64,000 bases of DNA from Actinobacteria bacterium 69-20. Lineage in GTDB: Bacteria; Actinomycetota; Actinomycetes; Mycobacteriales; Nakamurellaceae. The translations under genes were made by a program, and so were the position numbers. Below are positions 19,032 through 27,946 of the stretch, in pieces. The notes under the pieces are model-generated. The model was not told the origin of the DNA, ran no database searches, and saw only the letters and a list, made by a program, of their open reading frames with translations. Numbering within the stretch: the first letter of the stretch is position 1; each line of letters starts with the position of its first letter. The stretch lies in contig MKSW01000006.1 in NCBI GenBank assembly GCA_001897425.1, forward strand, positions 131,654 to 195,653, written 5' to 3'.

Positions 19032-20261
19032 ATGGAATTCGCATTCGACGCCACTACCGAGCGCCTACGCCAGGAGCTGCTCGCGTTCATGGAGACGGAT
19101 GTTTTACCCGCCGAGCCGATCTTCGCGCAGCAGGTTGCAGAGCTGGGCAACCCCTGGGCGTGGAGCACCGTGCCGATCATGGTGAAGCTGCAGCACGAGG
19201 CGCGACAACGCGGGCTGTGGAACCTGTTCCTGCCTGGCAAGGAGGGGGCCGGGCTGACGAACGTACAGTACGCGCCGCTCGCCGAGATCACCGGCCGCGC
19301 CGCCCATTTCGCCCCAGCCGTGCTCAACTGTGCCGCGCCCGACACCGGTAACATGGAGGTGCTCGCCCGGTTCGGCACCGCTGAGCAGAAGGAGCGCTGG
19401 CTGCGGCCCCTGCTAAACGGGTCGATTCGTTCAGCATTCGCGATGACCGAGCCGGCGGTGGCCTCTTCGGACGCGACGAATATCGAGACAAGAATCGCGC
19501 GCGACGGCGACGAGTATGTCATCAACGGCCGCAAGTGGTGGAGTACCGGGGCGATGAATCCACAGGCTGAGATCTTCATCGTGATGGGCAAGACCGACCC
19601 GACTGCGGAACGACATCGTCAGCAGTCGATGATCCTGGTGCCCCGTGACACTTTCGGGGTGACGGTACTGCGCGGCATGGAGGTGTTCGGCTATGACAAC
19701 CACGACCACGGCGGGCATGCCGAGATTGACTTCACCGATGTGCGAGTACCTGCTGCGAACCTGATCGCGGGTGAAGGTGATGGGTTCGCTATCGCCCAGG
19801 CGCGCCTCGGGCCCGGCCGCATCCACCACTGCATGCGCACCATCGGCGTTGGTGAACGCGCTATCGAGGCGATGTGCGCCCGTGCCGATGAGCGAGTCGC
19901 ATTCGGCAAGCGCCTGTCTGAACAGGGCGTTATCCGCGGCTGGATCGCCGAGTCCCGCGTCCGCTTGGAGCAACTGCGGCTACTCACGCTGAAGGCCGCT
20001 TGGCTGATGGATACTGTGGGTAATAGGGCCGCCCACACCGAGATCCAAGCTATCAAAATCGCGGCCCCGAAAACCGTTGAATGGATCCTCGACAAAGCGA
20101 TTCAGGTGCACGGCGGCGGCGGCCTGTCCCAGGATCACTTCCTGGCCGAGGCATTCGCAGGCGTGCGCACTTTACGTTTCGCCGACGGGCCCGACGAGGT
20201 CCACCTCAATGCCCTGGCCAGGACTGAGTTAAAACGCCAACGTGCGCGACGGGAAGTATGA
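19032..20261 (+). CDS. Acyl-CoA dehydrogenase, ACAD10/11-like
   Basis: Flavoprotein of 409 residues with the acyl-CoA dehydrogenase fold: [16 protein letters not shown] in the middle domain, RKWWSTGA, and a C-terminal [14 protein letters not shown] flavin-contact segment. Its length and these motifs match the long-chain or ACAD11-like group often found beside APH kinases. AAGGAG precedes the ATG. With the kinase it may process 4-phosphoacyl-CoA; ordinary alpha-beta dehydrogenation is the alternative. The broken glutamine-synthetase-like gene begins inside its last codons. Confidence 0.87.
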   Translation: MEFAFDATTERLRQELLAFMETDVLPAEPIFAQQVAELGNPWAWSTVPIMVKLQHEARQRGLWNLFLPGKEGAGLTNVQYAPLAEITGRAAHFAPAVLNCAAPDTGNMEVLARFGTAEQKERWLRPLLNGSIRSAFAMTEPAVASSDATNIETRIARDGDEYVINGRKWWSTGAMNPQAEIFIVMGKTDPTAERHRQQSMILVPRDTFGVTVLRGMEVFGYDNHDHGGHAEIDFTDVRVPAANLIAGEGDGFAIAQARLGPGRIHHCMRTIGVGERAIEAMCARADERVAFGKRLSEQGVIRGWIAESRVRLEQLRLLTLKAAWLMDTVGNRAAHTEIQAIKIAAPKTVEWILDKAIQVHGGGGLSQDHFLAEAFAGVRTLRFADGPDEVHLNALARTELKRQRARREV

Positions 20262-20565
20262 CGATGACTGATACTGAAGATGGATTAGCGCCGTGGGCTC
20301 TGCAGGATCGAAATCTCAAGGATGTCGTCGCGACTGCTGCCCGTAATCCGCGGCTGCTGTCCATCGATGTGCTTGAGGCGCTGGTCGACGCGGATGAGAT
20401 CGACACCGTCATCGTCGCCTACACCGATATGCAAGGGCGGTTGCAGGGCAAGCGCCGCATGCCACGTGCGATCTGGTCTGGGGCGGCGGGGCGCCGGTGC
20501 GGGTGTCGCCGCGGTCGATCCTTGTGGAGCAGGTGCGGCGCGTGACGCGGTCGGCGGCCTGGCTA
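20258..20565 (+). pseudogene. Remnant of a glutamine-synthetase-like (gamma-glutamyl-amine synthetase) gene
   Basis: The first 70 codons match the intact gene at 23128 (shared RNPRLLSID and DTVIVAYTDMQGRLQGKR). The match then jumps: bases from about 20470 resemble the region from about 23473 of the intact gene, including GGCGGGGCGCCGGTGCGGGT, so roughly 200 bases are deleted and the frame is lost. Nothing resembling the catalytic domain follows. It overlaps the ACAD stop (ATGA). A decayed paralogue or recombination leftover. Confidence 0.85.
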
Positions 20566-20814
20566 GCAAGCTGAACTCGGACGCCGTTGGGGGTGCGATG
20601 CGGGCCTTTAGTCGAAGCGGGGGTAATTGGTTTGGGGTCAGGCCATTGACAATGATGCGGTGGACGCGTGATGATCCTGTGGCGTACATCACGGACTGAC
20701 CGTCGCTCGGTCGTGGCCCCACCAGGGCTCCGGCCGGCGTCGCAACCCATCGCATCACGATCGGGCCTTCCCCCGTGGGAAGACCGGATCCGACCTCACC
20801 GGAGGATCTCGGGT
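20546..20814. other. Intergenic stretch after the broken gene
   Basis: About 270 bases with no convincing gene. The left part is the tail of the broken synthetase; the right part must carry the promoter of the permease operon. No repeat or mobile-element end was recognised. Confidence 0.5.
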
Positions 20815-22353
20815 ATGTCTTCCACTACCGCCAACGAACATCTGGACGACGACGCCAAGGAACTGGCAGCACTCGGATACAAGCAGGAACTGCACCGCCG
20901 GATGTCCGGATTCTCGAACTTCGCGGTGTCCTTCTCCATCATCTCGATCCTGGCCGGCTGCATCACCAGCTATGCCATCGCGCTCCGCTCCGGTGGCCCG
21001 TCGACCATCGTTCTCGGCTGGGCCATCGTCGGTGTCTTCGTCACCTGCGTCGGTCTGGCGATGGCGGAGGTGTGCTCCCGCTACCCGACCGCCGGCGGCC
21101 TGTACTTCTGGGCCGGCCGGCTCGCCAAACGCAACAAGCGCCAGTGGGCGTGGACGGTCGGCTGGTTCAACTTCCTCGGCGAGATCGCCGTGACCGCAGC
21201 CATCGACTTCGGTTGCGCCACCACGTGGATGGCGTTCGCCAACCTGGTGTGGGGAGTGGACGTGACCGCGGCGAAGACGTTCGTCGTCTTCCTGGTCATC
21301 ATCCTGGCGCATGCGCTGCTCAACGCGTTCGGTGTGACGCTGGTGTCCCTGCTGTGCAACGTGTCCGCGTGGTGGCACCTGGTCGGCGCCGCGGTGATCG
21401 TCATCGTGCTGTGGGCGCTGCCGAATCACCACGAGACCGTCTCCTGGACGCTCACCGGCTGGCACAACGAAACCGGCTGGGGCTACCTGCCGTACGTGTT
21501 CCTGATGGGCCTGTTGATGGCGCAGTACACCTACACGGGTTATGACGCGTCCGCGCACGTCGCCGAGGAGACGAAACAGGCGGCGAAGCTGGCACCGCGG
21601 GGCATCGTGATGAGCGTCGTCATCTCCGTCATCGGCGGTTTCATCCTGCTGTACACGATCACCGCGTCGATCCCAGACTCGTCGGAAGCGGGCCTGTCCA
21701 AACTGCTGAACAGCGCGACCGGCCTGCCGCCGGCGCAGATCTTCCTGGACGCGCTGAACAACCCGTTCATGGCGAAGTTCCTGCTGTTCATCGTGTGCGT
21801 CGCGCAGTTCCTCTGCGGCATGGCGTCGGTGACGGCGAATTCTCGTATGTCGTATGCCTTCTCGCGCGACAATGCCCTCCCCGGCTCGCGGATCTGGTCG
21901 AAGGTCAATCCGCGCACCGGGACGCCGACCAACTCGATCTGGCTGTGCGTGTGCTGCTCGATCGTGCTGACGCTGCCGGCGCTGTTCAACACCACGGCCT
22001 ACTTGGCGGTGACGTCGATCGCGGTGATCGGGCTCTACATCGCCTACGTGGCACCGGTTTTCCTGCGTCGCCGCAACCCCGACTTCAAGACAGGGCCGTT
22101 CTCGCTCGGCAAGTGGAGCCCGCTGATCGGCTGGATCGCGGTCGTCTGGGTGATCTTCATCTGCATCCTCTTCATCCTGCCGCCGGTTGCGCCGATCACC
22201 GCCGACTCGTTCAACTACGCGCCGATCGCCGTCGTGTTCGTGCTGCTGTTCTCGGTGGTGACGTGGTTCATCGGCGGGCGGAAGCACTTCATGCAGGGTC
22301 GCGACGAGGCGTCCCACCTGACGAAGGCCGCCGAGACGGTTCTGGATGACTGA
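20815..22353 (+). CDS. APC-family amino acid/amine permease
   Basis: Membrane transporter of 512 residues with about twelve hydrophobic segments, of the APC superfamily (GABA permease/BAT1-like; the segment SGFSNFAVSFSIISILAG near residue 30 is typical). It would import the amine used by the following pathway. The ATG at 20815 has GGAGG nine bases upstream; the earlier in-frame ATG at 20668 lacks one and adds an untypical extension. The end overlaps the regulator gene by eight bases. Confidence 0.9.
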   Translation: MSSTTANEHLDDDAKELAALGYKQELHRRMSGFSNFAVSFSIISILAGCITSYAIALRSGGPSTIVLGWAIVGVFVTCVGLAMAEVCSRYPTAGGLYFWAGRLAKRNKRQWAWTVGWFNFLGEIAVTAAIDFGCATTWMAFANLVWGVDVTAAKTFVVFLVIILAHALLNAFGVTLVSLLCNVSAWWHLVGAAVIVIVLWALPNHHETVSWTLTGWHNETGWGYLPYVFLMGLLMAQYTYTGYDASAHVAEETKQAAKLAPRGIVMSVVISVIGGFILLYTITASIPDSSEAGLSKLLNSATGLPPAQIFLDALNNPFMAKFLLFIVCVAQFLCGMASVTANSRMSYAFSRDNALPGSRIWSKVNPRTGTPTNSIWLCVCCSIVLTLPALFNTTAYLAVTSIAVIGLYIAYVAPVFLRRRNPDFKTGPFSLGKWSPLIGWIAVVWVIFICILFILPPVAPITADSFNYAPIAVVFVLLFSVVTWFIGGRKHFMQGRDEASHLTKAAETVLDD

Positions 22354-23131
22354 GCTGCTTGAGTCGCATGCCGGGGCGGCCGGGCTCGGGGCCGTCCTGC
22401 TGCGGCCGATCCGGGCGCATGCGTTCGAGATGTGCGTCGAGCGGCTCGCCGCGGCGATCCGGCTCGGTGTCTATCCGTCCGGATCCCCGCTGCCGCCCGA
22501 ACGGGACCTGGCCGCTCGGCTCGGTGTGTCGCGGGCGACGCTGCGCGAGGCCATCGCGGCGCTGCGGTCGGCCGGAATGGTTTCGACCACCCGAGGCCGG
22601 GGTGGGCGGACGACGGTCGCGTACACGCTGCCCGAACCGGGAACGCCCGGCCCGGGTTGGGTCGCGGAGCGACGGTCGGAACTGGTGGAGTCACTGGCTT
22701 TTCGCCGCATCGTCGAACCGGGCGCGTGCTACGTGGCCGCCTGCCGGTCACTCGAACCGGAGGATAGCGAGCGGCTCGTGCAGTGTGAGCGCGAGGTGCG
22801 TGAGGCCCCGGACAACGCGGCGCATCGGCAGGCGGATTCCCGGCTCCACCTGGCGATCGCGGCGGCGTCCGGTTCGCGCATGCTCATCGAGGCCGTCACC
22901 GACGTGCAGTCGGCGCTGCACGAGATGCTCCTCGCCATACCGGTTCTCGGACGGAACATCACGCACTCGAGCCGGCAGCACTCCGCCATCGTCTCCGCCA
23001 TCCTGAAGCACCATCCGGAGGCCGCCCGGCGGGCCATGGAACAGCACTGCGACGACACGGCCGCGCTGCTCAGCGGTCTGCTGGGCCTACCGGTCGACGA
23101 ACACACGACAACACCTGTGGAAGGATCATGA
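22346..23131 (+). CDS. GntR/FadR-type transcriptional regulator
   Basis: Regulator of 261 residues. The N-terminal winged helix (about residues 25-90, with LPPERDLAARLGVSRATLREAIAAL) is a clear GntR signature and the helical C-terminal half is an FCD ligand-binding domain. It lies inside the operon (overlaps at both ends), so it probably autoregulates the amine-utilisation genes around it. Confidence 0.9.
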   Translation: MTELLESHAGAAGLGAVLLRPIRAHAFEMCVERLAAAIRLGVYPSGSPLPPERDLAARLGVSRATLREAIAALRSAGMVSTTRGRGGRTTVAYTLPEPGTPGPGWVAERRSELVESLAFRRIVEPGACYVAACRSLEPEDSERLVQCEREVREAPDNAAHRQADSRLHLAIAAASGSRMLIEAVTDVQSALHEMLLAIPVLGRNITHSSRQHSAIVSAILKHHPEAARRAMEQHCDDTAALLSGLLGLPVDEHTTTPVEGS

Positions 23132-24510
23132 CTACACATCCCACTGCCGCCCGTAATCCGCGTCTGCTGTCTATCGATGCGCTCGAAGCGCTCATCGATT
23201 CGGGTGAGATCGACACCGTCATCGTCGCCTATACCGATATGCAGGGCCGCTTGCAGGGCAAGCGCCTGCACGCCACCTTCTTCCGGGATCACGTGCTCGC
23301 GCACGGCACCGAGGGCTGCAACTACACCCTGGCTACGGATGTCGACATGAACACCGTTCCCGGATATGCGCTCACTTCCTGGGAGGCGGGCTACGGGGAC
23401 ATGGCGTTCAAGCTCGATCTGGGCACGATCCGACGGTTGATCCATCTGCCCGGCACCGTGATGATCCAGTGCGACCTGATCTGGGATGGCGGGGCGCCGG
23501 TGCGGGTGTCGCCGCGGTCGATCCTCGCCGAGCAGGTGCAGCGCGCGGCGGATCGTGGGTGGATCGCGCTGGCGGGCACGGAGCTGGAGTTCATCGTGTT
23601 CAACACGACCTACGAGGATGCGTGGGACTCGCACTACACCGCCATGACCCCGGCGAACCAGTACAACGTCGACTACTCGATCCTCGGAACGACCCGGGTG
23701 GAGCCGTTGTTGCGCGAGATCCGCAACGTGATGCACGCGGCGGGCACCACCGTCGAGTCCGCCAAGGGCGAATGCAATTTCGGTCAGCACGAGATCGCGT
23801 TCCTCTACAGCGATGTCATCACCACCGCGGACAACCACTCGGTGTACAAGAACACCGCGAAGGAGATCGCGGCGCAGCACGGTCAATCCATCACCTTCAT
23901 GGCGAAGTACGACCAGCGCGAGGGCTCCTCGTGTCACGTGCACATGTCGCTGCGCGGGCTCGGCGGGGAGACCGTGTTCTGGGACGAGGCTGCCGGGAAG
24001 CGCAGCACGCTGTACGACCAGTTCATCGCGGGCGTTCTCGCGACGATGGCGGATTTCACGCTGCTGTACGCACCGAACATCAACTCGTACAAGCGTTTCG
24101 CGGACGGATCGTTCGCGCCGACCACGATCGGCTGGGGCAACGACAACCGCACCTGCGCGATCCGGCTGGTCGGCCATGGCGCGGCCGCGCGTCTCGAGAA
24201 CCGGCTCCCCGGAGGCGATGTCAACCCCTACCTGGCCCTGGCCGGCATGTTGGCGGGCGGCCTCTACGGCATCGAGCAGGGCCTCGAGTTGGAACCCGAA
24301 CTGACCGGCAACGCCTACACCTCCGACCATCCGCGAGTTCCGCACACCCTGCGTGACGCGCGCGACGTGTTCGAATCGTCACAGGTCGCCCGGGCGGCTT
24401 TCGGCGACGATGTCGTCACGCATTACGTGCACGCGGCGGATACTGAACTGGCCGCCTTCAACGCCGCCGTCACCGACTGGGAGCGGCGGCGCGGATTCGA
24501 GCGTCTGTAA
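23128..24510 (+). CDS. Gamma-glutamyl-amine synthetase (glutamine synthetase family, PuuA/GlnA4-like)
   Basis: Glutamine-synthetase-fold ligase of 460 residues that should couple glutamate to an amine using ATP. The catalytic domain shows GTELEF, KGECNFGQHE, SSCHVHMSL and the ATP/substrate segment ARLENRLPGGDVNPYLA. Context rather than sequence points away from ammonia assimilation: permease, FadR regulator, aldehyde dehydrogenase and gamma-glutamyl hydrolase surround it. Putrescine (PuuA) and ethanolamine (Streptomyces GlnA4) are the best-known substrates of such enzymes. ATGA overlap with the regulator. Confidence 0.88.
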   Translation: MTTHPTAARNPRLLSIDALEALIDSGEIDTVIVAYTDMQGRLQGKRLHATFFRDHVLAHGTEGCNYTLATDVDMNTVPGYALTSWEAGYGDMAFKLDLGTIRRLIHLPGTVMIQCDLIWDGGAPVRVSPRSILAEQVQRAADRGWIALAGTELEFIVFNTTYEDAWDSHYTAMTPANQYNVDYSILGTTRVEPLLREIRNVMHAAGTTVESAKGECNFGQHEIAFLYSDVITTADNHSVYKNTAKEIAAQHGQSITFMAKYDQREGSSCHVHMSLRGLGGETVFWDEAAGKRSTLYDQFIAGVLATMADFTLLYAPNINSYKRFADGSFAPTTIGWGNDNRTCAIRLVGHGAAARLENRLPGGDVNPYLALAGMLAGGLYGIEQGLELEPELTGNAYTSDHPRVPHTLRDARDVFESSQVARAAFGDDVVTHYVHAADTELAAFNAAVTDWERRRGFERL

Positions 24511-24532
24511 CCGAGAAGTAAGAGAGCACACG

Positions 24533-25954
24533 ATGTCTGCAGGCATTGCCGTCGCCGTCGATCCGAGCGTCACCGGCGGGGCCGGCGGCTCGCACACGGT
24601 CGTCAACCCGGCGACCGGCCGGGCGATCGGCGAGGTCCCGCTGGCGGACGCCGCCGAGACCGACGCCGCGATCGCGCGGGCGAACGAGGCGTTCTCGGCG
24701 TGGAAGGCGGTGGCGCCCGGCGAGCGCGCCCGGCTGCTGCGGGCGTTCGCTGCTGCGGTCGACGCGCATATCGAAGAGCTCGCGCAGCTCGAGGTCGCGA
24801 ACTCGGGGCATACCGTCGGCAACGCGCGGTGGGAGGCCGGCAACGTCCGCGATGTGCTCAACTACTACTCGGCTTCTCCGGAACGCATGATGGGCAAACA
24901 GATCCCGGTTCCCGGGGGGGTAGACATCACGTTTCGCGAGCCGCTGGGCGTGGTCGGTGTGATCGTGCCGTGGAACTTCCCGATGCCGATCGCGGGATGG
25001 GGGTTCGGTCCGGCCCTGGCCGCCGGCAACACCGTCGTGCTCAAGCCCGCGGAGCTGACGCCGTTGACCGCCCTGCGGATCGCCGAACTGGCTCGGGAGG
25101 CTGGACTGCCGGAGGGCGTCTTCACCGTGATCCCCGGCAAGGGAAGCGTTGTCGGGCAACGGTTCGTGGACAACCCCACCGTGCGGAAGGTGTGTTTCAC
25201 CGGGTCCACCGAGGTCGGCAAGCAGATCATGGCCGGGTGCGCGCGGCAGGTGAAGCCGGTGACGCTGGAGCTCGGCGGCAAGAACGCGACGATCGTGTTC
25301 GCGGACACCGATCTCGACAAGGCCGCTGCGTCCGCGCCGTACGCGGTGTTCGACAATGCCGGGCAGGATTGCTGCGCCCGTTCGCGAGTCCTCGTGCAGC
25401 ACAGCGTCTATGACGAGTTCCTGGACAAGTTCGCGGCGGCCGTCAAGGGCGTCAAGGTACTCGATCCGGCATCGGCCGATGCCGAGATGGGACCGCTGAT
25501 CTCGGCCGGGCACCGGGACAGTGTCGCCCGGTACCTCGACGGTGTCGAGATCGCGACGACCGGAGCCGCGCCCGACGGGGCGGATTTCGCGGGCGGGTTC
25601 TGGATGCCCCCATCGGTCGTCCTGCCCCGGTCGGTGACGGACGCCGTGTGGCGGGAGGAGGTTTTCGGCCCCGTCGTCGCCGTCATGCCGTTCGAGGACG
25701 AGGACGAGGCGATCGCCATGGCCAACGACACCGAGTACGGGCTGTCCGGCTCGATCTTCACGTCGGACGTGGGGCGTGCGTTGCGCGTCGCGCGCGGCGT
25801 GCAATCCGGGAACCTGTCGGTGAACTCGCACTCGTCGGTGCGTTATTGGACGCCGTTCGGCGGCTACAAGCAGTCCGGGCTCGGCCGCGAGCTCGGCCCG
25901 AACGCGACCGACGCGTTCACCGAGGAGAAGAACGTGTTCATCGCCACGGGTTGA
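24533..25954 (+). CDS. NAD-dependent aldehyde dehydrogenase (PuuC-like)
   Basis: Aldehyde dehydrogenase of 473 residues. PWNFPM, the FTGSTEVG nucleotide-binding turn, the LELGGKN glutamate and the GQDCCA cysteine are intact. In this operon it would oxidise a gamma-glutamyl-aminoaldehyde to the acid. The ATG at 24533 follows a weak AGAGAG; the frame is open upstream only through the synthetase gene. Confidence 0.92.
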   Translation: MSAGIAVAVDPSVTGGAGGSHTVVNPATGRAIGEVPLADAAETDAAIARANEAFSAWKAVAPGERARLLRAFAAAVDAHIEELAQLEVANSGHTVGNARWEAGNVRDVLNYYSASPERMMGKQIPVPGGVDITFREPLGVVGVIVPWNFPMPIAGWGFGPALAAGNTVVLKPAELTPLTALRIAELAREAGLPEGVFTVIPGKGSVVGQRFVDNPTVRKVCFTGSTEVGKQIMAGCARQVKPVTLELGGKNATIVFADTDLDKAAASAPYAVFDNAGQDCCARSRVLVQHSVYDEFLDKFAAAVKGVKVLDPASADAEMGPLISAGHRDSVARYLDGVEIATTGAAPDGADFAGGFWMPPSVVLPRSVTDAVWREEVFGPVVAVMPFEDEDEAIAMANDTEYGLSGSIFTSDVGRALRVARGVQSGNLSVNSHSSVRYWTPFGGYKQSGLGRELGPNATDAFTEEKNVFIATG

Positions 25955-26014
25955 GCACCATCATGGCCTTGTGATTTCGGGCGAAATAATCCACTCCAGA
26001 AAGGCTTGTCATTC

Positions 26015-26785
26015 ATGTCAGGACGCATTGAGGGCCGTGTCGCCGTCATTACCGGCGGTTGTTCCGGGATCGGGCTCGCGACGGCGAAACGGTTCGCCGC
26101 CGAAGGCGCACACGTCGTCATAGGCGATGTCGATGCGGAACACGGGCCGCAGATCGCCGAGGAACTTGGCGGTGCGTTCGCGAAAACCGATGTCACGAAC
26201 AAGGAATCGGTCGATGCGCTGTTCAAGCTGGCGCACGTCACGTACGGCAGCGTCGACATCGCGTTCAACAACGCCGGTATCTCGCCGCCGGATGACGACT
26301 CGATCCTGACGACCGGTCTGGAGGCATGGCGCCGCGTCCAGGAGGTCAACCTGACGAGTGTGTACCTGTGCTGCAAGGCGGCGTTGCCGTACATGCTGGA
26401 GCAGGGCAAAGGGTCGATCATCAACACCGCGTCGTTCGTCGCGGTGATGGGCGCGGCCACGTCGCAGATCTCCTACACCGCCTCCAAGGGCGGGGTTCTC
26501 GCGATGTCGCGGGAGCTGGGCGTGCAGTTCGCGCGGCAGGGGGTGCGGGTGAATGCGCTGTGCCCGGGCCCGGTGAACACGCCGCTGCTGCAGGAACTGT
26601 TCGCGAAGGACCCGGAGCGGGCCGCGCGCCGGCTGGTGCACATCCCCATGGGTCGGTTCGCCGAGGCGGACGAGATCGCCTCCGCGGTACTGTTTCTCGC
26701 GTCCGACGATTCGTCGTTCATCACGGCGTCGCAGTTCCTGGTGGACGGCGGCATCGCCGGGGCGTACGTCACCCCGATCGACTGA
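26015..26785 (+). CDS. Short-chain dehydrogenase/reductase of the amine pathway
   Basis: SDR of 256 residues with the cofactor motif GGCSGIG (about 12-18), NNAGIS, catalytic serine in NTAS, and YTASK. The ATG at 26015 has AGAAAGG ten bases upstream; the in-frame TTG at 26006 is less likely. No flavin amine oxidase (PuuB) was found in the cluster. If the substrate is an amino alcohol, this SDR could oxidise the alcohol to the aldehyde used by the preceding dehydrogenase. Confidence 0.88.
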   Translation: MSGRIEGRVAVITGGCSGIGLATAKRFAAEGAHVVIGDVDAEHGPQIAEELGGAFAKTDVTNKESVDALFKLAHVTYGSVDIAFNNAGISPPDDDSILTTGLEAWRRVQEVNLTSVYLCCKAALPYMLEQGKGSIINTASFVAVMGAATSQISYTASKGGVLAMSRELGVQFARQGVRVNALCPGPVNTPLLQELFAKDPERAARRLVHIPMGRFAEADEIASAVLFLASDDSSFITASQFLVDGGIAGAYVTPID

Positions 26786-26794
26786 TTCCTTCTC

Positions 26795-26865
26795 GTCGAG
26801 CGGTGCGAAATTGCGGACGAAACGGGCGTCGAACGGTGCATTTCGCACCGCTCGACGGGGAGGAG
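26795..26865 (+). repeat. 71-bp structured repeat, copy 1
   Basis: Contains three 12-base units: GTCGAGCGGTGC (26795-26806), GTCGAACGGTGC (26828-26839) and the inverted GCACCGCTCGAC (26845-26856), ending in GGGGAGGAG. Copy 2 at 27870-27940 differs at six of 71 positions by hand count. It lies between the SDR stop and the DUF559-like gene. Confidence 0.9.
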
Positions 26866-26943
26866 TTGTCCACCTCTGCGGAATCCATCCACACTGTCGC
26901 GGGTTGGCGGGTGTGGACCTGATGTTCTGCGCCACTGTGGCGC

Positions 26944-27855
26944 ATGGAATCCAACGAGACCTCCCGGTTGTCCACGACGGCACGAGCCCAGGGCGGGGTG
27001 TTGCTCGGTCGGCAAACCCGCGCCCTGATAGGCCGAGCGAGCCTGGCCGCCGCGTTACGGCGCGGGTTGGTGACGTCGATATGGCACGGGGCGTACGCGA
27101 CCGGCCCGATCACCCTGGAGTCCTGTCTGAAGGCCGCGGAACTCACCTTGGGCGGCCCTGCGCGGCCGTGCCTGGACACTGCCGCGGAGATCTACGGGTT
27201 CGATCTGTCCGGTGGCACGTCGCTGCACCTTCTGGCACATCGGGATTTCGCGAGCAAACGGTCGGAGCTGGTTCTGCACCGCATCGACCCGCTGGCACCG
27301 TTGGTCGAGGTACGCGGGCGCCCCACCATGGATCCCGTCGAGACGGCCGTTCGGGTGGCTGCAGGGTTTCGCGGGCCGAGCGCCGCGCCACGAAGTCTCG
27401 CGGTGTTGGATGCGGCGCTCGCTTCGGGGGCGGTGGACACCGCGGGCGCTCTTGCCTGCTTCGCGGACGCCGTGACGCTTCGCGGAATTCGGCAGGTCCG
27501 CGACGTCGCCGACTGGGCGGACGGGAGGGCCGAGTCGCCGCGGGAGTCGTGGCTGCGGTGGCTCTTCCTGCAGGCAGGCTTTCCGCCGCCGATGCTGCAA
27601 TGGCGGGTCGAGCCTCGTCCGGGCCGATGGTATCGACTGGACCTGGCGTGGCCAGCGTACAAGGTGGGGTGCGAGTACGACGGCGTGGCATTCCACACCG
27701 GCGAAGCACTCTGGAACGACCGGGCGCGGCTGAACGACGTGCTGGGCGACGGCTGGTTGATGACGATGGTGACGAACTCGATGCTCACCCAAGGGCCGGC
27801 GCAGGTGCTGGGGCAGGTCGGTGGCATGCTTCGCAGTCGCGGCGCGTCCTGGTGA
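26944..27855 (+). CDS. DUF559/Vsr-like hypothetical protein
   Basis: Protein of 303 residues of a family that occurs in many copies in mycolic-acid actinobacteria, often annotated as DUF559 or AbiEi-antitoxin-domain proteins. The N-terminal part resembles a winged-helix domain (RRGLVTSIWHGAYA). The C-terminal half shows a possible endonuclease-like core: ESWLRW, RLDLAWP and VGCEYDG, with spaced Glu/Asp residues as in Vsr and PD-(D/E)xK folds. Function is unknown. It sits between two 71-bp repeats and splits the amine operon, so it may be a later insertion. Confidence 0.7.
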   Translation: MESNETSRLSTTARAQGGVLLGRQTRALIGRASLAAALRRGLVTSIWHGAYATGPITLESCLKAAELTLGGPARPCLDTAAEIYGFDLSGGTSLHLLAHRDFASKRSELVLHRIDPLAPLVEVRGRPTMDPVETAVRVAAGFRGPSAAPRSLAVLDAALASGAVDTAGALACFADAVTLRGIRQVRDVADWADGRAESPRESWLRWLFLQAGFPPPMLQWRVEPRPGRWYRLDLAWPAYKVGCEYDGVAFHTGEALWNDRARLNDVLGDGWLMTMVTNSMLTQGPAQVLGQVGGMLRSRGASW

Positions 27856-27869
27856 GGCGTGAGGCCTTC

Positions 27870-27940
27870 GCCGAGCGGTGCGAAGTTGCGGACAAAACGG
27901 GCGCCGAGCGGTGCATTTCGCACCGCTCGGCGGGGAGGAG
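27870..27940 (+). repeat. 71-bp structured repeat, copy 2, ending in the PuuD ribosome site
   Basis: Same layout as copy 1: direct units at 27870-27881 and 27903-27914 (both GCCGAGCGGTGC) and the perfect inverted unit GCACCGCTCGGC at 27920-27931. The 5-base-loop hairpin ends one base before GGGGAGGAG (27932-27940), which is the ribosome site of the next gene. The second base of each unit is changed in all three units relative to copy 1, keeping pairing. Confidence 0.9.
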
Positions 27941-27946
27941 TGAAAC

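Noticed and set aside
20755..22317. A 520-codon minus-strand frame opposite the permease
   Set aside because: Shadow of a clear membrane transporter; composition is Arg/Asp/Gln-rich with no known motif.
26110..26122. Possible minus-strand copy of the 13-bp motif in the SDR gene
   Set aside because: Two mismatches at fixed positions, within conserved coding sequence.
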